Shown here in pieces: positions 17,878 through 27,005 of a stretch of DNA of 64,000 bases. The notes below the pieces were generated by a model, which was given only the letters and a program-made list of their open reading frames with translations, made no database searches and was not told the origin of the DNA. Every line of letters starts with the position of its first letter. Position 1 is the first letter of the stretch. The translations under genes were made by a program, and so were the position numbers. Source of the DNA: Ga0077527 sp945862135 (lineage in GTDB: Bacteria > Pseudomonadota > Gammaproteobacteria > Burkholderiales > SG8-41); NCBI GenBank assembly GCA_964203275.1, contig CAXNMF010000001.1, positions 434,001-498,000 on the forward strand, read 5' to 3'.

Positions 17878-19007
17878 TGGCGATGAACGAGAAAAACAGC
17901 ATCCTGGACAGCACGTTCAGCACTCCACTGATCCTAGTGGTTGATGACAGCCCTGAGTCCCTGGAGGTGATCAGCACCGAACTGATCAAATACTACGAGG
18001 TGCATGTGGCGACGGATGGTGAACGCTGCCTAGAGCTTGCCCGCAGGGTGCGTCGCCCCGATCTGATTCTGCTCGATGTGATGATGCCAGGAATCGATGG
18101 TTACGAAGTCTGCCGCCGCTTGAAAGCCAATCCGGACACTGCCGATATTCCGGTGCTGTTTCTCAGCGGCAGGACTGCCGCTGATGATGAGCGTATTGGT
18201 CTGGAAATCGGCGCTGAGGATTATCTGCCGAAGCCGGTCAATGTTTCGGTGATGCTGGCCCGCGTACGGGCTCATCTCCGGTTGAAGTCTGCGGCTGACT
18301 ATCTGCGCGATCAGAATTTATTTCTCGAGCGCGAGGTTGCGCGCAGGGTGCGTGAGCTGTCCGTGGTGCAGGACATCACGATTTATGCGATGGCGACCCT
18401 GGCGGAGACGCGCGACAATGAGACTGGAAACCATATCCGGCGCACCCAGAACTATGTCATTTCACTGGCCACTAAGCTGGCCGAAAATCCTAAATACGAA
18501 GCGCTGCTTCCGCGCCAGGAAATCGAGCTCCTGTACAAATCCGCTCCGTTGCACGATATCGGCAAGATCGGCATTCCCGATCGAATCCTGCTCAAGCCCG
18601 GACGGCTGACGCCAGAGGAATTCGAGATCATGAAAACTCATGCCGCCATCGGCCGGGATTCTATCGAGGCTGCCGAACGGCTGGTGTCGATGCCGGATTC
18701 CTTTCTGCGCTTTGCCAAGGAAATCGCTGGGTCTCACCATGAAAAATGGGATGGAAGCGGTTATCCACAAGGACTTGCAGGGGAGGCCATTCCCCTTTCC
18801 GCTCGATTAATGGCGCTAGCCGATGTCTACGATGCTTTGATCAGCAAGCGGGTCTACAAGGAAGCTTTTACCCATGAAGTGGCCCGGGACATCATCCTCA
18901 AGGGATGCGGCACGCATTTTGATCCCGCAGTGGTCGATGCGTTTATTGCGCTGGAGCAGGATTTCATTGATATTGCCAAGCGTTTTTCCGACAATGGCGA
19001 TATATAG
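17877..19007 (+). CDS. Response regulator with HD-GYP domain (RpfG-like c-di-GMP phosphodiesterase)
   Basis: 376 residues: an N-terminal receiver with D67 (LLDVMMPGIDG) and a C-terminal HD-GYP domain with H226-D227 (LHDIGKIGIPD), HHEKWDGSGYPQGL (H287, H288, G295-Y296-P297) and the usual metal ligands. This class hydrolyses cyclic di-GMP or related dinucleotides. Phosphorylation by the overlapping hybrid kinase would link an envelope signal to c-di-GMP level and thereby to surface structures. The protein looks fully active. Confidence 0.94.
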   Translation: MAMNEKNSILDSTFSTPLILVVDDSPESLEVISTELIKYYEVHVATDGERCLELARRVRRPDLILLDVMMPGIDGYEVCRRLKANPDTADIPVLFLSGRTAADDERIGLEIGAEDYLPKPVNVSVMLARVRAHLRLKSAADYLRDQNLFLEREVARRVRELSVVQDITIYAMATLAETRDNETGNHIRRTQNYVISLATKLAENPKYEALLPRQEIELLYKSAPLHDIGKIGIPDRILLKPGRLTPEEFEIMKTHAAIGRDSIEAAERLVSMPDSFLRFAKEIAGSHHEKWDGSGYPQGLAGEAIPLSARLMALADVYDALISKRVYKEAFTHEVARDIILKGCGTHFDPAVVDAFIALEQDFIDIAKRFSDNGDI

Positions 19008-19108
19008 ATTTCTTCATTGCTTTCCGAACTTCGAGCGGCATGCGCAAATGATTTCAACCTCTGCAGTGATTTCCATGGCAACAGCCAAATTAGGAGTGGT
19101 TTCCCAAA

Positions 19109-19504
19109 ATGACTGATACAGCTGAATCGGGCAGTAAAGCGGTTGCCAGTGTGCTAGTGGTTGAGGATGACATGCTGGTGCGCAAAGTGATCGCGCTTCA
19201 GCTGATAGATCTCCCTATAGACATCTTCGAGGCGGCCAATGCTGCCGACGCGTTGGCCATTTGTGCACGACGCGCTCCTGCTCTGGCGTTGGTTGACATG
19301 GGGTTGCCGGACATGACTGGCGCCCAACTCTGTGCGGAGATCAGACGACTGCATCCAGGAACTCCGGTTTGCATGATTTCCGGCGCAACAGGAGCTGCCG
19401 ATCTGCGACAGGCGGCAGAGGCAGGGTGTTCCGAATACTTGGTCAAGCCATTTGCCGCGAAAGAACTAAAAGATCTGGTAACTCGTTTCTTGATCAAAAC
19501 GTGA
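19109..19504 (+). CDS. Single-domain response regulator
   Basis: A 131-residue receiver: acidic pair ED-D near 19-21, phospho-acceptor D63 (ALVDMGLPDMTG), MISGA in place of the usual T/S-A segment, and K in LVKPFAAKEL. No output domain. It follows the HD-GYP gene by about 100 nt on the same strand and converges on the OmpR-type regulator, from whose stop it is 23 nt away. Likely a phosphate sink or relay in this signalling island. Confidence 0.88.
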   Translation: MTDTAESGSKAVASVLVVEDDMLVRKVIALQLIDLPIDIFEAANAADALAICARRAPALALVDMGLPDMTGAQLCAEIRRLHPGTPVCMISGATGAADLRQAAEAGCSEYLVKPFAAKELKDLVTRFLIKT

Positions 19505-19527
19505 GCCTAATCAGGCGGGCTACGCAG

Positions 19528-20307
19528 TCAGCTCTTTCTGACGATTTCCACGATGGGATGCAGAGCATATCCCTTGTTGCGTTGGGTCATGATCAATTTA
19601 TCCGGGGCCCCTGCAATCGACAGTTTCTTGCGGATTCGCGTCATATGAACGTCGAGAGCGCGGGTACCTGGGTCCCAGCTTTTTCCGAATAACTCACGGG
19701 AAAGTACATTGCGGCACAGGGTTTTGCCTGGCGTCTGCAACAACCGGGTGAGGATTTGCATTTCGAGTTCGGTGAAATCGGATCTACCAAGGTCACTGCG
19801 CGCGGAGCGGGTGCGGAAATCGATATCAATGTGACCCACCCTGTAGCCCTTGATCGTATTTTCAACGGGCCTTGACGTCTCATGGCGGCGCAAAACGCTG
19901 CTGATCCGGGCTGTGAATTCATCAAAGGCGATGGGTTTCCGCTGGTAATCATCAGCTCCGGCATTCAAACCTTCGGCAACCGTGGCGGAATCGCAATATC
20001 CGGAGATGATGATGACCGGAAGGGCGGAAATCAGGCGTACCTGGCGGATCAGTTCGATGCCATTTTCGTCGTCCAGTCCGATGTCTACAAGGAGCATATC
20101 CAGCTGGTTGACTGAGATCTTTTCAAGGACCTGATGACTTCTGGTGAAGGGGACAGGCTTCATGCCAGCCGTGGCGAGGAAGCTGCATAAAACCGCCCTC
20201 ACCGAGGCGTCATCTTCAATCAATCCGACAGTGAGCGCGCCAACTGGCAGAATTTTGGTTTCTGCTGCAATGGGCGAAGGATTATGCAAGTCAGGTCGAA
20301 AATCCAT
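19528..20307 (-). CDS. OmpR/PhoB-family response regulator
   Basis: 259 residues. After a ~25-residue N-terminal extension a receiver carries EDD at 31-33 and D75 (MLLVDIGLDDENG), followed by a winged-helix DNA-binding domain (FTELEMQILTRLL, LFGKSWDPGTRALDVHMTRIRKKL, and the RNKGYAL hairpin). It would bind DNA as a dimer. It is divergent from the degenerate-kinase gene at 20449. The shared spacer holds an inverted repeat AATGTTA/TAACATT that could be its own site. Confidence 0.92.
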   Translation of the reverse strand: MDFRPDLHNPSPIAAETKILPVGALTVGLIEDDASVRAVLCSFLATAGMKPVPFTRSHQVLEKISVNQLDMLLVDIGLDDENGIELIRQVRLISALPVIIISGYCDSATVAEGLNAGADDYQRKPIAFDEFTARISSVLRRHETSRPVENTIKGYRVGHIDIDFRTRSARSDLGRSDFTELEMQILTRLLQTPGKTLCRNVLSRELFGKSWDPGTRALDVHMTRIRKKLSIAGAPDKLIMTQRNKGYALHPIVEIVRKS

Positions 20308-20323
20308 AGTGATGGTATTTTAA

Positions 20324-20351
20324 TTGCAAAAATGATAAATAATGTTAAAAT
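20324..20351 (+). promoter_or_regulatory. Predicted sigma-70 promoter with 9-bp-period repeat
   Basis: TTGCAA (20324-20329), 16-bp spacer, TAAAAT (20346-20351) would drive the plus-strand gene at 20449. The minus strand of 20324-20337 reads TATCA-TTTT-TGCAA, a member of the recurrent 9-bp-period motif, lying over the -35 box and spacer. Confidence 0.45.
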
Positions 20352-20360
20352 AATAACATT
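20341..20360. repeat. Inverted repeat AATGTTA/TAACATT
   Basis: Seven-base perfect arms around six bases, with a third AATGTTA copy at about 20365. It sits between the divergent OmpR-type regulator and the degenerate kinase and is a candidate operator. Confidence 0.5.
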
Positions 20361-20448
20361 ACTTAATGTTAATTACTTTGAATAATCTAAACAAGTCCCT
20401 ACAGCCGACCAAAAAAACTTGCTCTCTAAAACTGAACTGCTGATAACG

Positions 20449-21483
20449 ATGAATTTAACCGAAAAAATGACTCTCGCAGAGGCGGCAAGGCATCGTACTG
20501 CCGTCGCGGGGCTGGCGGCGGCGGTCAGCCACGACCTGGGGAATATGCTCACTCTTATACAAACAGGATTTCCGCAACTGGGAGCTGGATCAACTCTAGC
20601 CCAGGAAGGGGTTGCCCGCCTCGCTATTTACAGCGACGTGATTGCTGCGCTGGATCGCGGCGGCATGGCGGGCGAGACGATGTCATTGTTGCAACCAGCA
20701 GTTTATGACGCGATTAGCGCGATCCGCCGTGCTTTTGATATCGACCTTAGCGTTCAGGAAAGCCGGCCTGATGGCGGTTCGCGATGTAATGCTCCCAAAG
20801 CCCAGCTTACCGCAGCCGTTTATGCTGCCTTGGACAGCGCCGCTCGCGCCGCGCAGTCCATTCATCCAGTACGGGTTAGCTGGATTGACGACCCCGGCTT
20901 CGCCGGGATCCGCATTGACGTAAACGCAGTCATGCGGGTGAGCCGGTTCGACAGTCCTGAACCGCCGGGAAAGCATCGTCGTCCCGGTCTCGAGCAGGCG
21001 CTTGCGCTTACCCACAAGTTTGGCGGTTATGGCCTGCATGTGGCTACCGGAGGCGCCAGTTATGTTGCCTTGCGCTGGCGCAAGGCCGGCATTGCTGCTG
21101 ATGCCGGGCCGTCCGGAGCGCCCGCTTGGTTCGGAGCACCTCCTCCAGACGCGCTCTCGCTGGTACCGGCGGTGGCGAACTGGCCGGTTTACCGTCAATT
21201 GCAGGACCTGCTCGATAACCGGCATGGGATACCATGCGCCTTGCTCGGACTTGTCACGCAGGAGTGGAACGACCGGTCGTTGCTTGAGAGCCTGCGCTGG
21301 TTGAGAGCCGCGGGAAGCATTTTGGTGCCTTTGGTCAGCGGCGCTGATGCAAAGTCTTTTATTGCCGAGGAATTCGGCAGTGAATGCCCCAGCTTTCAGT
21401 GGCCTGTCGAAATGAAAAAAATGTCCGACTTTGCGATTCGGTTGAACAGTCATGAATTACCCATCAAGGGCTTTGAAAGATAA
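20449..21483 (+). CDS. Degenerate histidine-kinase-like protein with C-terminal receiver-like region
   Basis: About 344 residues, no membrane segment. The N-terminal helix has AAAVSHDLGNMLTLIQTGF, an H-box-like motif. The next region resembles a worn HATPase domain (LTAAVYAALDSAARAA where the N-box should be, and GLEQALALTHKFGGYGLHV for the G2/G3 part), but the canonical Asn and the DxGxG motif are missing. The last ~100 residues look like a receiver fold without its acidic cluster (ALLGLVTQEWNDRSLLESLRWL). ATP binding is doubtful. A TTG 30 nt upstream is another possible start. Its end overlaps or abuts a receiver gene. Confidence 0.7.
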   Translation: MNLTEKMTLAEAARHRTAVAGLAAAVSHDLGNMLTLIQTGFPQLGAGSTLAQEGVARLAIYSDVIAALDRGGMAGETMSLLQPAVYDAISAIRRAFDIDLSVQESRPDGGSRCNAPKAQLTAAVYAALDSAARAAQSIHPVRVSWIDDPGFAGIRIDVNAVMRVSRFDSPEPPGKHRRPGLEQALALTHKFGGYGLHVATGGASYVALRWRKAGIAADAGPSGAPAWFGAPPPDALSLVPAVANWPVYRQLQDLLDNRHGIPCALLGLVTQEWNDRSLLESLRWLRAAGSILVPLVSGADAKSFIAEEFGSECPSFQWPVEMKKMSDFAIRLNSHELPIKGFER

Positions 21484-21493
21484 ACTACTAAGG

Positions 21494-21931
21494 ATGAAAG
21501 CCGTGAATGCACATGTTATTGCTGACCACTCCATGAACGAGTTCCCGCTTGTCGACAACCGGTTGCTGATCCTTGAGGATGATAAAACGATGGGGAAGCA
21601 TTTGTTGGAGAAAGCGGAAGATAAACGTCTGATTTGTGCAATTTCTTATACCAATCAACAGTTCGCTGAAATGTATTGGCGTATCAAGCCTACGCTGTTG
21701 ATTCTGGATATCATGCTAGGGGATGACGATGTTTTTCCGACAGTCGATTTTCTGAGCCGAGTAGGTTGCAAAAGCCCGATTTTATTTCTCTCAGGCTATA
21801 ACCACTTGCTGTTGAAGAAGGTTTCTGAAAAAGCCCGGGCAGGCGGGCTGATGATTGTCGGTGCCTTTGAGAAAAAGGCCGAAGGCATACCGAGGCTGAT
21901 GGATAAAATCGACAAATACATTGTTTGCTGA
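21494..21931 (+). CDS. Response-regulator receiver protein
   Basis: About 145 residues: NRLLILEDDKTMG gives the acidic pair, LLILDIMLGDDD the acceptor Asp (residue 72 from this start), ILFLSGYNH and a C-terminal helix follow; the usual Lys is in FEKKAEG. No output domain. The frame is open from 21452, which would overlap the kinase-like gene by 32 nt. A GTG at 21503 has the best-spaced AAGGA, so the exact start is unsettled. Placed between a degenerate kinase and a degenerate GGDEF-EAL protein. Confidence 0.75.
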   Translation: MKAVNAHVIADHSMNEFPLVDNRLLILEDDKTMGKHLLEKAEDKRLICAISYTNQQFAEMYWRIKPTLLILDIMLGDDDVFPTVDFLSRVGCKSPILFLSGYNHLLLKKVSEKARAGGLMIVGAFEKKAEGIPRLMDKIDKYIVC

Positions 21932-21938
21932 ACACGGC

Positions 21939-23558
21939 ATGACACATCCCCTCCGCCCGCGGGATCACGAAGGGCTCCGAGCAATTTTGTTGCCAGTCGT
22001 CGGGCTGACGGGTTTTGTATTCGGCGGCATCATGCAATGGGTTTCAGATACCTCGACGCCTGCGTGGCCTGCGCTGACAGCTTCGAGCGCCGCTGTTGTC
22101 GGATGGTGGTATGCGCGCAGAGAATGGTCTGCGGCGCTTGAAAAAATTATCAGGCAGACCCTGCGGGTGGGGGAGGCTGAGCAAGCCCCGCTTGATGTGC
22201 AAGAAACCCCGGTACCGCTACAACCACTGGCTGCTGCAGTCAACGCGCTGTCAACTCGCCTGCAGTATATCTTCCTGAATGAAAGCGAACGCGCCGAAAA
22301 ATTAAGACGCGAGGCGCTGACCGACTCGTTGTCCCAGCTGGCGAACCGGCGCGGCTTCCTGCTGGCCTATGCCAACCAGTTCGAGAATCAGCGGGAAGTG
22401 AACGGCGGGATGATGATTATGCTGGTCGTCGACCATCTGGCGGATTTTAATGGTCTTGAGGGTTTTGCCGCCGGTGACGCACTGATCGTGGCGGTCACCG
22501 GCGCAATGCAGGCTGCCTTGCCTGCAAACGCCGTTACCGGCCGTCTGGGTGGCGGGACTTTCATTGCGGTGATACGGTCTGCGTCGGCATCGAAGTCGGC
22601 GGCGCTGGCTTCGGATCTGGTGGACAGTATCCGCGCCATGCTCGCGCAGCGTTATCCGGCGCTGCTCAACTGTCACGCCGGCGCCGTGCTGTTTGAGGGT
22701 CAAGCCCCCGCAGCAGGGGCGCTGCTCAGCGATGCGGATCTGGCGTTGACAGTGGCCCGCGCGCACCGGCAGCCGATCGAGGTGGTGATGCACCGTAACG
22801 ACGCCGCCTCCCCGATGGGTGCCGGCGCCTGGCGAGACGCGCTGCAATCTGCGCTGTCCGGGCAGGGCATCCGCCTGGCAATGCAGCCGGTGGTGGACCT
22901 CAGCGACAGCCGCTGGCTGCAGGCTGAATTGTTCACCCGGCTGGCGCTGCCCGATGGCAGTGAGGCTGCCGCGCGTCAGTTCATGCCGATGGCGGCGCGA
23001 CACCAGCTGGTTGCCGCCTTCGACCGTCATGTCATTGCGACGCTGTCCGCGTACGCCACCTTGCCGGCCGAGATTCCCGATGGCGCGCGACTGGTGGTCA
23101 ATCTGGGTGCGCAGTCGCTGGATTCGCCGGATCTGGCCGATGCCCTGCAGGCCTTGCTGGTGCGTCCCGCACTGAAGGGGCGTCTCGCTTTCGAGTTTGC
23201 CGAGGTCGCGCTGGCTTCCCATGAAACGGAATTACAGCGGCTGATCCCGCTGTTCGACGCAGTTGATGCGCATTGGGGCATCGACCATTTCGGCATCGAG
23301 CCGCAATGGCTTGAGCACCTTGTGCGGTGGCGTCCTGATTACATCAAGCTCGCCGGCAATTACCTGAGCAATCTTCGCGAGCAGGAGTCCGGACGTTTTT
23401 GTATTTCAGCCCTGGTACGCACGGCGGATTCCTTGGGCATTGCCGTGTATGCCTCCATGGTTGAAGACCCGCAGCTTTTGCCCATTCTTGCTGATTGCGG
23501 AGTACGCGGCGCCCAGGGTTATGCCTTGCGCGCGCCGCAATCACTGTCCGCCAGCTAG
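21939..23558 (+). CDS. Membrane GGDEF-EAL protein with both catalytic motifs lost
   Basis: 539 residues. Two N-terminal transmembrane helices (LLPVVGLTGFVFGGIMQW and the one near SSAAVVGWWYA) with a very short loop, a linker helix, a GGDEF-type domain whose signature is GRLGGGTFIAV (GGGTF for GGDEF), and an EAL-type domain whose signature is QAELFTRL (ELF for EAL). RREALTDSLSQLANRRGF and the C-terminal RPDYIKLAGNYL keep the folds recognisable. Neither cyclase nor phosphodiesterase activity is expected; a c-di-GMP receptor or scaffold role, in the manner of LapD, is more likely. Start is the ATG 7 nt after the upstream stop. Confidence 0.88.
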   Translation: MTHPLRPRDHEGLRAILLPVVGLTGFVFGGIMQWVSDTSTPAWPALTASSAAVVGWWYARREWSAALEKIIRQTLRVGEAEQAPLDVQETPVPLQPLAAAVNALSTRLQYIFLNESERAEKLRREALTDSLSQLANRRGFLLAYANQFENQREVNGGMMIMLVVDHLADFNGLEGFAAGDALIVAVTGAMQAALPANAVTGRLGGGTFIAVIRSASASKSAALASDLVDSIRAMLAQRYPALLNCHAGAVLFEGQAPAAGALLSDADLALTVARAHRQPIEVVMHRNDAASPMGAGAWRDALQSALSGQGIRLAMQPVVDLSDSRWLQAELFTRLALPDGSEAAARQFMPMAARHQLVAAFDRHVIATLSAYATLPAEIPDGARLVVNLGAQSLDSPDLADALQALLVRPALKGRLAFEFAEVALASHETELQRLIPLFDAVDAHWGIDHFGIEPQWLEHLVRWRPDYIKLAGNYLSNLREQESGRFCISALVRTADSLGIAVYASMVEDPQLLPILADCGVRGAQGYALRAPQSLSAS

Positions 23559-24140
23559 CCGGGGCGCCACCCCTCTTGTAAGACCGGCATCGCACTGGCC
23601 TCCGGTGCTGACCGGGCAATCATGAAGCGGTTCCGGATGTCGAAGCCCGGGCAACCTGCCCTCGGTCCTGGAATCCGTCTGAAGGCAACTATTGCAGTGA
23701 TATCGGCCGGGTGTCGGAAACTGCCGACGATTTCCACCGTCATTTCGGGAAACGCAGCGGTTTAGCGTCGCATGCGTCGATGTTTACTACTCCGGATGCA
23801 TCCGTCAGGCCCACGCGAACTAGGTCATCACCCGGTGATGCCCCGGATTTCCCCCACCGTCATCGGTTTATATCGGCGTGGCTGCAGCCTTGTCATGGGG
23901 CAAAGAATCATGGTTGCAAAATATTCTTTTCATAGAAAGTAATTTAGAAACAATAATTTATTAAAAATCTGCAAAAAAAAGACGTTTTCTCGGTATGCGC
24001 TGGTACGGAAATAGCTAAAACAGCAAAACCAATAGTAATGCCATTACTGTCAAAACTGTAATTGCGTCTATTGGGACTCAGCGGCATGCCTGGCCTGTTT
24101 TTTCAGACTCACGAGTGATGTGCAGGGCTGAGTCGCAAGT
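23559..24140. other. Gene-free stretch upstream of MCO locus 1
   Basis: No convincing coding frame on either strand. The first 300 bases keep the GC content of the neighbours but are stop-rich; the rest is AT-rich. A short AGTAAT/ATTACT hairpin is near 24030. I looked for a cyclic di-GMP (GEMM) aptamer because of the neighbouring gene and saw none. Confidence 0.5.
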
Positions 24141-24146
24141 CTAAAT

Positions 24147-24160
24147 TATCGTTTTTATTA
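24147..24160 (+). promoter_or_regulatory. 9-bp-period repeat, distal copy at MCO locus 1
   Basis: TATCG-TTTT-TATTA. Thirteen bases (24146-24158) recur as a perfect inverted copy at 24206-24218 across the promoter, which argues for a real operator pair. Confidence 0.6.
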
Positions 24161-24175
24161 TTAATACAAATATTG

Positions 24176-24204
24176 TTGTCATTCGGTTCGCTACGCTGTA
24201 ATAT
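24176..24204 (+). promoter_or_regulatory. Sigma-70 promoter of MCO locus 1
   Basis: TTGTCA (24176-24181), 17-bp spacer, TAATAT (24199-24204). The leader is about 80 nt and carries AAAGGGG eight bases before the ATG at 24292. Operator copies flank it on both sides. Confidence 0.72.
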
Positions 24205-24217
24205 GATAAAAACGATA
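24199..24217 (-). promoter_or_regulatory. 9-bp-period repeat over the -10 box of MCO locus 1
   Basis: The minus strand reads TATCG-TTTT-TATCA-TATTA: two clear half-sites at a 9-bp step. It covers the -10 box, so binding would be expected to block or remodel transcription. Confidence 0.62.
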
Positions 24218-24291
24218 AATAAGAAATTTATGATTTGATCCAAATCTGATCGTTAATTACTGAAAATTTTATTTAAACAAAGGGGTATGGA

Positions 24292-26368
24292 ATGTTTAGC
24301 CGCAAGCAGCGCTCTTTGATTCAGCGCACGATGGAAGTCCAGCGTGAACTCACCCGCGAAGGTCTCGACCGTCGCCGCCTCATGAAACTCGGTGTGTTGA
24401 GCACCGCCACCGGCATGCTGCTACCGATCGAAGGCCTGAGCCTGCGCGCCGCCTTTGCCAATTCCTGTCCGATCCCGGGAAAGGACATCATCAGCCCGCG
24501 CACCACGCCGTTCAAGGACCAGTTCCAGCGGCTGGAAGAGATGACCCCGACCTACACCACCAAGAGCAGCGTGTCGGAACTGACCGACGCCATGTTCCTG
24601 CGCGGCGGTAAACCGACGTCGACGCCTTCCCATGCCCTGGATTCCAAGCTGCACCTGCTGCACGAGCATCCCGAACTGAGCACTGCCACTCCCGACCCCA
24701 AAGGCAAACTCTCGCATCAGGCTTGGGATGGAACAGACCGTGCTGACGGATTGCTGAACCCGCCGAAAGATTTCTACGAGATGCGTGAGGTCCAGCATCG
24801 TCATGTTTGGCACAGTGAAATGCCGGCTGGCGCCGCTGGCCAGCTGGCCTGGGGTTTGGTCGATCGTGAATTCGATGAGAAGAATACGGTCACTGGCTTG
24901 CCTAACGGCCACTGCACCGGTGTGCCGGGGCCAGTATTCCGCCTGCGTTATGGCCGCTCGCATCTGGTGCGTATTTATAACGAGCTGCCGGCCACCCCTC
25001 TGGATCAAGTCTCGGCGCTGGGTTTCGGTACCTCCACCACCTGCACCCACATGCATAATCACCATACGCCCGTCGGAAAGCGATGGTGGTCCGTTGTATT
25101 ACAACGTTGCCGGCCACTTCTGGGATCATCATTTCCCCAATCTCTACGCCGGCATCAATCAGTGGAACGCCAATGGCGGTGCGCTGCTCAACGCCGATGC
25201 CAAGCTCAATCCCTCGGGCGTACGTGGCGACATCCGCGAAGGGCTGGGTTCGATGTGGTTCCACGATCACAAGCACGACTTCACCTCGCAGAACGTCTAT
25301 GCCGGCTTGTTCGGTGCTGCCCCGATTTATGACGATGTCGACAACGGCGACGAAACCAAAACCGGCACCACGGGGATCCGCTTCCCCTCGCATTCCCAGG
25401 ACGCCGGCAGTTTCCCCTATGAATTCGATGTGCCGATGATGATCCACGACCGCCAGTTCGACCTCAACGGCATCGATTTCTTCCCGCTGACCTGCCTCGA
25501 CGGCGCCATCGGCGACAAGATGACGGTCAACGGCACCATCCAGCCGAACATGAATGTGCAGCCGCGCCGCTACCGCCTGCGCCTGTACAACGGCGGTCCG
25601 AGCCGCTTCCACTGGATGTGGATGAAAGTGGTGACACGCACCGGCCAGACCGTCTACGAGCCGATGACCGTGATCGCCAACGACGGCAACCTGCTGCCCA
25701 ACGCCGTCACCCTGCCGAGCTTCAAGCACTCGGTCGGCGAACGTTTCGACCTGATCGTTGACTTCGGCAAGCTGGCGAAGAAATACGGTGCCGGTGCCAA
25801 GATCTATCTGACCAACCGCGCCGACCAGACCAATGGTCGCGGTCCGTCCGGAAAATTGCTGGCGGTAGGCATGGACATCATCCAATTCACCATCGAAGCT
25901 GCACGCCCGGGCCTGACCGACAACAGCACCGACATCACCCATGGCATGGCGCTGCGTCCGATGCCGGCCGCGATCAATGTCGCGACCGCCAAGCGCAAGG
26001 AATGGGTCTGGGGCCGCGGCAATGGCGCGTGGAATGCCAATGGCGTGTTTTATGACCGATATGCCGCACCTTACGAAGTCAAGGAAGGCAGCGCGGAAGT
26101 CTGGGTGCACAAGAACGGTGGCGGCTCCTGGTCGCATCCGATCCACCCGCATTACGAGGAAGGCCGCGTTCTCAGCACCAAGGGCAATGCCAAGCCGGAC
26201 GTCACTGCCGCACTGGAAAAAGGCCGCAAGGACGTCTACCGGCTGGATCCGAGCGCAACCATGGAAACGGCGATGCGTTTCCGTGACTACAAGGGCATCT
26301 ACCCGATGCACTGCCATAACGTGGTGCATGAAGACCACGGCATGATGGCGATGTGGAAAATCGTCTAA
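24292..26368 (+). pseudogene. Multicopper oxidase, Tat-exported, reading frame broken by one base
   Basis: Frame 1 runs 24292-25071 and the second frame 25073-26368; dropping one base at about 25072 gives a 691-residue protein with every copper motif. Tat signal DRRRLMKLG at 26-34; HMHNHH at 253-258; HDH at 324-326 in WFHDHKHDFTSQNVYAGL; HPIHPH at 615-620; HCHNVVHEDHGMM from 673 with the type-1 Cys674. So a three-domain laccase-like oxidase, exported folded to the periplasm. Base composition does not change across the break and the downstream half is perfect, so an assembly error or very recent mutation is likely. Substrate (Cu, Mn, Fe or phenols) not readable. First gene of a six-gene unit. 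Confidence 0.85.
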
Positions 26369-26386
26369 TCGGATCCGGAAGCCACC

Positions 26387-26996
26387 ATGTCTTTGGACCG
26401 CAGACGGTTCCTCAGCTGGGCGGGCACGCTGCCTCTGGCAGCGTGTTCGGCAGCGGCGGTGGCGGGCGTCAGCCCGTCACGGCCGCTGTCCCGCGCCGCA
26501 CAGCGCGGCATGTTGCCCAACGTGCCACTGGTCGCCCATACGGGCGAGACTTTCCACTTTTACGACGACCTGGTGCGTGACCGCATCGTGTTGCTGAATT
26601 TTTTTGTGGTGTCCTGTACCGAAGGACGCTGCCTGCCCGCCAGTTTCAACCTGCGCAAGGTGCAGGACCTGATCGGCGACCGCATGGGCAAGGATGTTTT
26701 TTTCTATTCGATTACCCTGCAGCCGGAGTTGGATAGCGTGAAACGGCTGAAGGAATACGCCGAAGACGTCGTCGAGGCCGGCCCGGGCTGGCTGTTCCTG
26801 ACCGGTGAAGAGGACGATCTCGAGCATCTGCGCCGCGCCCAGGGTTTTGTTGACCCGGATCCGGAACGCGACCGTGATGTCACCAACCACGCCAGCATGG
26901 GGCGCATCATCTGCGACCGCCGCGAGCGTTGGGGTACGGCCAATCTGCTGACTTCGCCGCGACAATATCCGCTCGGCGTTTTCGGTTTTTCTCTGA
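26387..26996 (+). pseudogene. Sco1/SenC-like copper chaperone with apparent C-terminal frameshift
   Basis: Thioredoxin-fold Sco protein. Tat-like N-terminus MSLDRRRFLSWAGTLPLAAC; LNFFVVSCTEGRCLPASF holds the Cys pair; NHASMGRIICDRRERWG holds the conserved His. The Cys pair is spaced CX4C, not the family's CX3C. The uninterrupted frame runs on to 27253, 248 nt into the next gene, with un-Sco-like sequence. Dropping one base near 26956-26960 gives SPDNIRSAFSVFL and a stop at 26994-26996, 9 nt before the next ATG, which is the natural end. Likely helps load copper into the adjacent oxidase. Confidence 0.75.
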
Positions 26997-27005
26997 GACC
27001 TTTCG

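Noticed and set aside
23559..24291. Cyclic di-GMP riboswitch upstream of MCO 1
   Set aside because: Expected from the neighbouring GGDEF-EAL gene, but none of the conserved GEMM blocks is present.
25060..25090. Programmed ribosomal frameshift in MCO 1
   Set aside because: No slippery heptamer, no downstream pseudoknot and no internal ribosome site seen; a one-base insertion is simpler.
24902..26338. 478-residue minus-strand frame opposite MCO 1
   Set aside because: The plus strand carries all copper motifs over this stretch; the antisense frame has no family signature.
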